Assembly: GCF_905475395.1 (NCBI RefSeq)
Contig: NC_058340.1
Span: 64,458,181-64,522,180 of the forward strand
Length of the DNA: 64,000 bases
Reading direction: 5' to 3'
Origin: Chrysoperla carnea
Lineage: Eukaryota; Arthropoda; Insecta; Neuroptera; Chrysopidae
In this document: piece after piece, positions 60,995 to 64,000 of the stretch
Numbering within the stretch: the first letter of the stretch is position 1
How the letters are laid out: every line of letters begins with the position of its first letter
The notes under the pieces: model-generated
The model's database searches: none
What the model saw: only the letters and a program-made list of their open reading frames with translations
Told to the model about the DNA's origin: nothing
Position numbers and translations under genes: made by a program

Positions 60995-61039
60995 TTATTG
61001 GATAATTTTAAAATATAATAATTGATTTACTGTTTGCCT
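60995..61039 (-). CDS. ACP: Candidate ACP terminal exon
   Basis: After AATCTACAG the phase-0 frame reads RQTVNQLLYFKIIQ then TAA. The LLYFKIIQ piece resembles the amphipathic tail of AKH-type precursors (locust FLYRLIQ, moth IYKAIQ; family knowledge). An AATAAA lies 19 nt after the stop. It is short enough to be coincidence, so the call is tentative. Confidence 0.45.
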   Translation of the reverse strand, partial: RQTVNQLLYFKIIQ

Positions 61040-62055
61040 CTGTAGATTTTAAATTGGTACACTACCATATTTTTTCAAAATTTATAAAGAATATATCCAT
61101 TCAAAATGATTTAAATAAAAATGTAACCCATCCGTTATTTTGTCATTAATATATCAGATAAAAATAACTTTGGTTTTCGATTCAAAAACAGAAGACCAAA
61201 AAGTTTCTGGCAAAACAGTTATTACATTTTTGTGTATTTTGAAATGACTTTTGTAAAATTTTTGTGTCCTATTTTACATAAATTTTTTTTATAAACTATA
61301 AAATATTTAGCTATACTCATATTGATTATCCAAAAAATTTAATTTCTTACATTCCATTAACATAATATTGAACATAAATTTCTGGAAAAGAAAAACGAAA
61401 TACAAAATTTATATTATATTAGCATGGTGTACTGCATAACGAATTATTGTGTTTGCAGTAAGGTCAAGGACGCCAAAAAAATGTTTTTTTTCGAAACGTG
61501 ATTATGGCACATGCATATCTCTATCGCCGGTTTTTGTAATTTATTTAGTTTACAATTTTTCTAATCTAGTGTGTTTGGTAAATAATGGTGTTTTAGTAAT
61601 TATCACAAAAATATTATTTTTCTTTCAAATTACTAATACCTTCTGTTCAGAAAAAGACGCTTTCCTAGATACTAGTGTATTGGGAAATTGTCATTTTTTC
61701 AACGTTCTTTGATGAAGTCATGCTACCATACTTGAACCCTGCTGTATATATTTAAAATAATATATCTATATAAAATTATTTACCGTAAAGTTTGTACAAA
61801 AATCCATTGTTGTCGCAGGCTTTTGTAGTCCTTTTTCGATAATTGGATTATCATGAATATTTGACCGTTTCCCAGACCAATCACGTGTGAATGTTACTTG
61901 TCCATATGAACAATGTTGTAATAAAAGTATACTTAATGTAATTATACTTAATATAATTCTACAAAAACAGAAAAATCCAAATGAATATTATATTATGATA
62001 AGAGTTATTGTTGTTTTTATATAGATAACAATGGTCCTTACTTTGTGGAAAACAT
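60995..62055 (-). CDS. ACP: AKH/corazonin-related peptide (ACP) precursor
   Basis: This is a secreted neuropeptide prohormone read on the minus strand. Exon 1 (62055-62042) encodes MFST plus two bases. Exon 2 (61958-61784) completes a Lys codon and continues IILSIITLSILLLQHCSYG, making a 24-residue hydrophobic signal peptide. Next comes QVTFTRDWS followed by G (amide donor) and KR (dibasic cleavage site), then a linker peptide ending DFCTNFT. The predicted product is pyroGlu-VTFTRDWS-amide. Known ACPs read pQVTFSRDW(N/S)(A/P)-amide, so the match is close, with S to T at position 5 and one residue fewer. A likely third exon (61039-60995) adds RQTVNQLLYFKIIQ and a stop, about 77 residues in all, normal for this family. 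If the exon 2 donor is not used, translation ends at a TAG at 61768-61766 instead. The core peptide call is strong; the 3' end is less certain. Confidence 0.82.
61784..61958 (-). CDS. ACP: ACP coding exon 2: signal peptide core, mature peptide, linker
   Basis: 175 nt, 1 + 58 codons. It carries the hydrophobic leader, cleavage after SYG, and QVTFTRDWSGKR. The single Cys of the linker (in MDFCTNF) could form the homodimer known for AKH-type precursors. It ends at GTAAAT in phase 0. Confidence 0.85.
62042..62055 (-). CDS. ACP: ACP coding exon 1 (14 nt)
   Basis: ATG TTT TCC ACA AA followed by GTAAGG. The context CATTAAAAATG has A at -3. The intron to exon 2 is 83 bp and ends in CTGTTTTTGTAG. The microexon supplies the start codon that exon 2 lacks. 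Confidence 0.75.
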
Positions 62056-62125
62056 TTTTAATGTGAATTGTTGTGAACTAGGATGAGTTGAATAAATGAT
62101 TGTGCATATATTTACAAAAATGTTG

Positions 62126-62135
62126 CTTTTATATA
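62126..62135 (-). promoter_or_regulatory. ACP: TATA box of the ACP gene
   Basis: TATATAAAAG on the minus strand lies 71 nt upstream of the ATG. It predicts a start site near 62104 and a 5' UTR of about 50 nt. Spacing-based inference. Confidence 0.5.
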
Positions 62136-62136
62136 T

Positions 62137-63014
62137 GTATGGAAAAAAATATGTGGCATTTATAAGATATAAAAAATTATTCAGTGGAAATAATTTCAAT
62201 CAAATATCTTAAAGGAAAAGGTTATATTAATATATGCATTTACAGGATACTTCAGGTAAGCGTTTACTCAATACCTGACAATGCAATGCATTTGGGATTT
62301 AATTTGCTTCTAAATTTAAGTTTTTAAACAGGGATGAATTATTTTTACTATGATGAATTGGCGAGATAAGTTCCAAAGACAAGAAGAGTTGATGTCATGA
62401 ATGTTAAAAATGTTAATCTAACTGATTACTGGTCAAAGAAGATAAACACTGGTCATATTCTAGTATTTATTTAGTTTTTCATTAGTAATGGTGGAAAAAA
62501 GTTTTAAACAAAATTTTCAAGAAGTATTCATTTAAACAATTTTTATAAAAATTCAAGATGGTGACTGCTTTTTGGAATTCAAGGGAGAAAACTGGCGTGA
62601 ATTTTTCCTAGTTGGCTATCTGTTAATAAAATTTCCTCATTCCGCTGCGATTTAACGCAAATTTAGATCCTTTTTATGACGATATTACTACATGTTTTAA
62701 TAAACTATCAATTCCTTAAACACCCTGTAATGACTTTAAGTAAAAAATTCATTCAAACGTTAATATATTTTTCTTCATATATTTCTGATGCAAATAAAAA
62801 TTCACGTTGTAGTTATTTTTGTTTTTTACGGGTATTTTAAGAAAATGAGTCTCATATATTTCCCATAACCATTTTTAGAAAAATTAAAATTTAAAGTATA
62901 TTTTATTCATGACTATACTTATATTAGATTAGAATCCGAAGTACGGTGAAATAGCCATGGTAAGTTGCTCTATTTGAACAATTAAACATGAACGATTTGA
63001 TCAAGGCTCAAATC
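62137..63014. other. Intergenic DNA upstream of the ACP gene
   Basis: No supported coding sequence. AACACCCTGTA at 62700 looks like a lone Tc1-type terminus. Confidence 0.4.
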
Positions 63015-63353
63015 TTAGACTTGTCGTTTTGAAGACATTTTACCACAGTCTTGCTTCACCTTGAAAGTCCACGGCAATTTGAATAAAATGTTTGGGAAAA
63101 CCTCGAATCCAACAGGCCAATGTTTTGAGATAAAGTGCTCTGGTTGAGAATCTCTTTGACCTACAATAAATGAACTGGGCCATTCAATAAATCTTTCCAG
63201 ATCGCAGTATGATGGGATCCGAATAATTCAATACATCTCTGTATTTATGTTCGGCAAAGGTAGCCATGATATTTGAAAATTACCATCAAATTTTTGTAGA
63301 AAAACAATAGAATCAATAGTGTCACATCGAAAAACATGCAAAATCTTTTTGGC
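63015..63353 (-). pseudogene. Coding-like minus-strand segment with one in-frame stop, unidentified
   Basis: After an acceptor-like TTTATTACAG the minus strand reads 113 codons to TAA (63017-63015) with a single internal TGA (63230-63228). It starts AKKILHVFRCDTIDSIVFLQ and later reads HWPVGFEVFPNILFKLPW. A second frame over the same bases is also nearly open, and the stretch is less AT-rich than its surroundings, so the lack of stops is only moderately unusual. It may be a decayed exon or mobile-element remnant. Function unknown. Confidence 0.3.
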
Positions 63354-63523
63354 CTGTAATAAATTTTTAGTATGTCTCACATATAATTCATAAAATGAGT
63401 TACGTTAATAAGCAATCATCCGAAGGTACATGAAATCATTTTTTTTATTAAATTTATTATCCAATCCTAGTAAAAGCACTGGGTTATTATTAATTAAAAA
63501 CAATACATTTTCCTTATTTCTAG

Positions 63524-63726
63524 AAAAAATCGTCAATAAACTAATAGGTAGTAAGATACATAAACGAAAGGAGAAACCAATACAAACGCCACAAACAAAA
63601 ACTAATTCTGTATCATTTTCGGTATCATCGAATACATACGCATCACCACTATTTGCTAAAACCATAAATCGTAATGCATTAACGACGAGCGAATACCTTA
63701 GTTTATTAGCAAAACCAAAGCAGTAA
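63524..63726 (+). CDS. Possible 3'-terminal exon of an unidentified gene
   Basis: After a good acceptor (CATTTTCCTTATTTCTAG) a phase-1 frame stays open for 67 codons to TAA. It reads IVNKLIGSKIHKRKEKPIQT, then a Ser/Thr-rich stretch, and ends SEYLSLLAKPKQ. Codon choice (CCA, ACA, GCA, CAA) resembles the receptor exons. The frame is also open upstream to an ATG at 63430, so it could be a 98-codon intronless ORF. The opposite strand is open over the same bases, which weakens the case. No family recognised. Confidence 0.35.
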
Positions 63727-64000
63727 GAAACCATAATTTATTTTACTTAATTTGCAATATCTTTAAGCATTCATTCTTAATTTTTGTTTCAAACCACCTT
63801 TTCCTTCCCTATAAAAAGAGATATTTTTCGGGAATTTTAAAAAAAAATACTTTTTAGATATGACACGTCAGTATTTCCGAATCGATGCCCCAAGTTTTAG
63901 AACCATATAATAATCATATTTGTTAACTTCAAAGGAGAAATCGAAACTTGGAGAGAGTGTTATTAATGTCTTACTTAATTATTTTTTAACCTAGGGTCGT
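63727..64000. other. Window end, no recognised feature
   Basis: AT-rich sequence. No polyadenylation signal is evident directly after the 63726 stop. Confidence 0.4.

Noticed and set aside
62932-62960. Mini-exon reading NPKYGEIAM before GTAAGT
   Set aside because: 27 nt between an AG and a donor is expected by chance, and its phase does not match the candidate exon at 63524.
1-64000. CRISPR arrays, bacterial operons or prophage
   Set aside because: No regularly spaced short repeats with unique spacers and no prokaryotic gene organisation; the window is eukaryotic.

Overview
The window is a piece of an AT-rich insect nuclear genome. The evidence is spliced genes with GT/AG introns from 60 bp to almost 9 kb, a kainate-type glutamate receptor of the insect kind, a snake-like secreted trypsin-fold protease, and a neuropeptide precursor of the arthropod AKH/corazonin-related peptide (ACP) family. 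ACP is known to be absent from Drosophila, so a drosophilid is unlikely. I cannot name the order or species. Most of the sequence is intron or intergenic DNA filled with non-autonomous mobile elements.

Layout. Positions 1-16435 hold no recognisable coding exon, only repeats: a roughly 300-bp tandem repeat, several MITEs, two arrays of a dyad-symmetric 300-bp repeat and a 3.45-kb inverted-repeat-bounded element. Positions 16457-55969 (+) are one complete kainate-class ionotropic glutamate receptor gene. Its 13 coding exons join in frame at every boundary and give a 961-residue protein with signal peptide, amino-terminal domain, split ligand-binding domain, pore and a cysteine/proline/threonine-rich tail. 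A splice acceptor just before the start codon implies at least one upstream untranslated exon, not located. Introns 1, 2, 3, 4, 6, 8 and 12 are long and repeat-laden; exons 9-12 are clustered within 1.5 kb.

Positions 58332-60350 (+) are a five-exon, 317-residue secreted serine protease with an intact catalytic triad, a TATA box and a polyadenylation signal. Converging on it from the other strand, about 62055-60995 (-), is a very small multi-exon gene encoding an ACP-type neuropeptide precursor. Its coding exons are too short for an ordinary ORF scan. It has its own TATA box, a signal peptide, a QVTFTRDWS-GKR prohormone core and a plausible last exon followed by a polyadenylation signal. The final 2 kb carries two weakly supported coding-like segments, one on each strand, that I could not identify.

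The genes do not form an operon-like unit. The receptor acts at synapses, the protease is extracellular, and the peptide is a secreted neurohormone. The least expected item is the ACP precursor, whose predicted mature peptide is one residue shorter than the usual decapeptide. Other points for follow-up are a tandem splice donor that would switch the receptor's tail, a (TG)n tract abutting the exon 2 acceptor, a near-perfect 34-bp stem hairpin nested in a Tc1-like element, and several TIR element families traced across the window.
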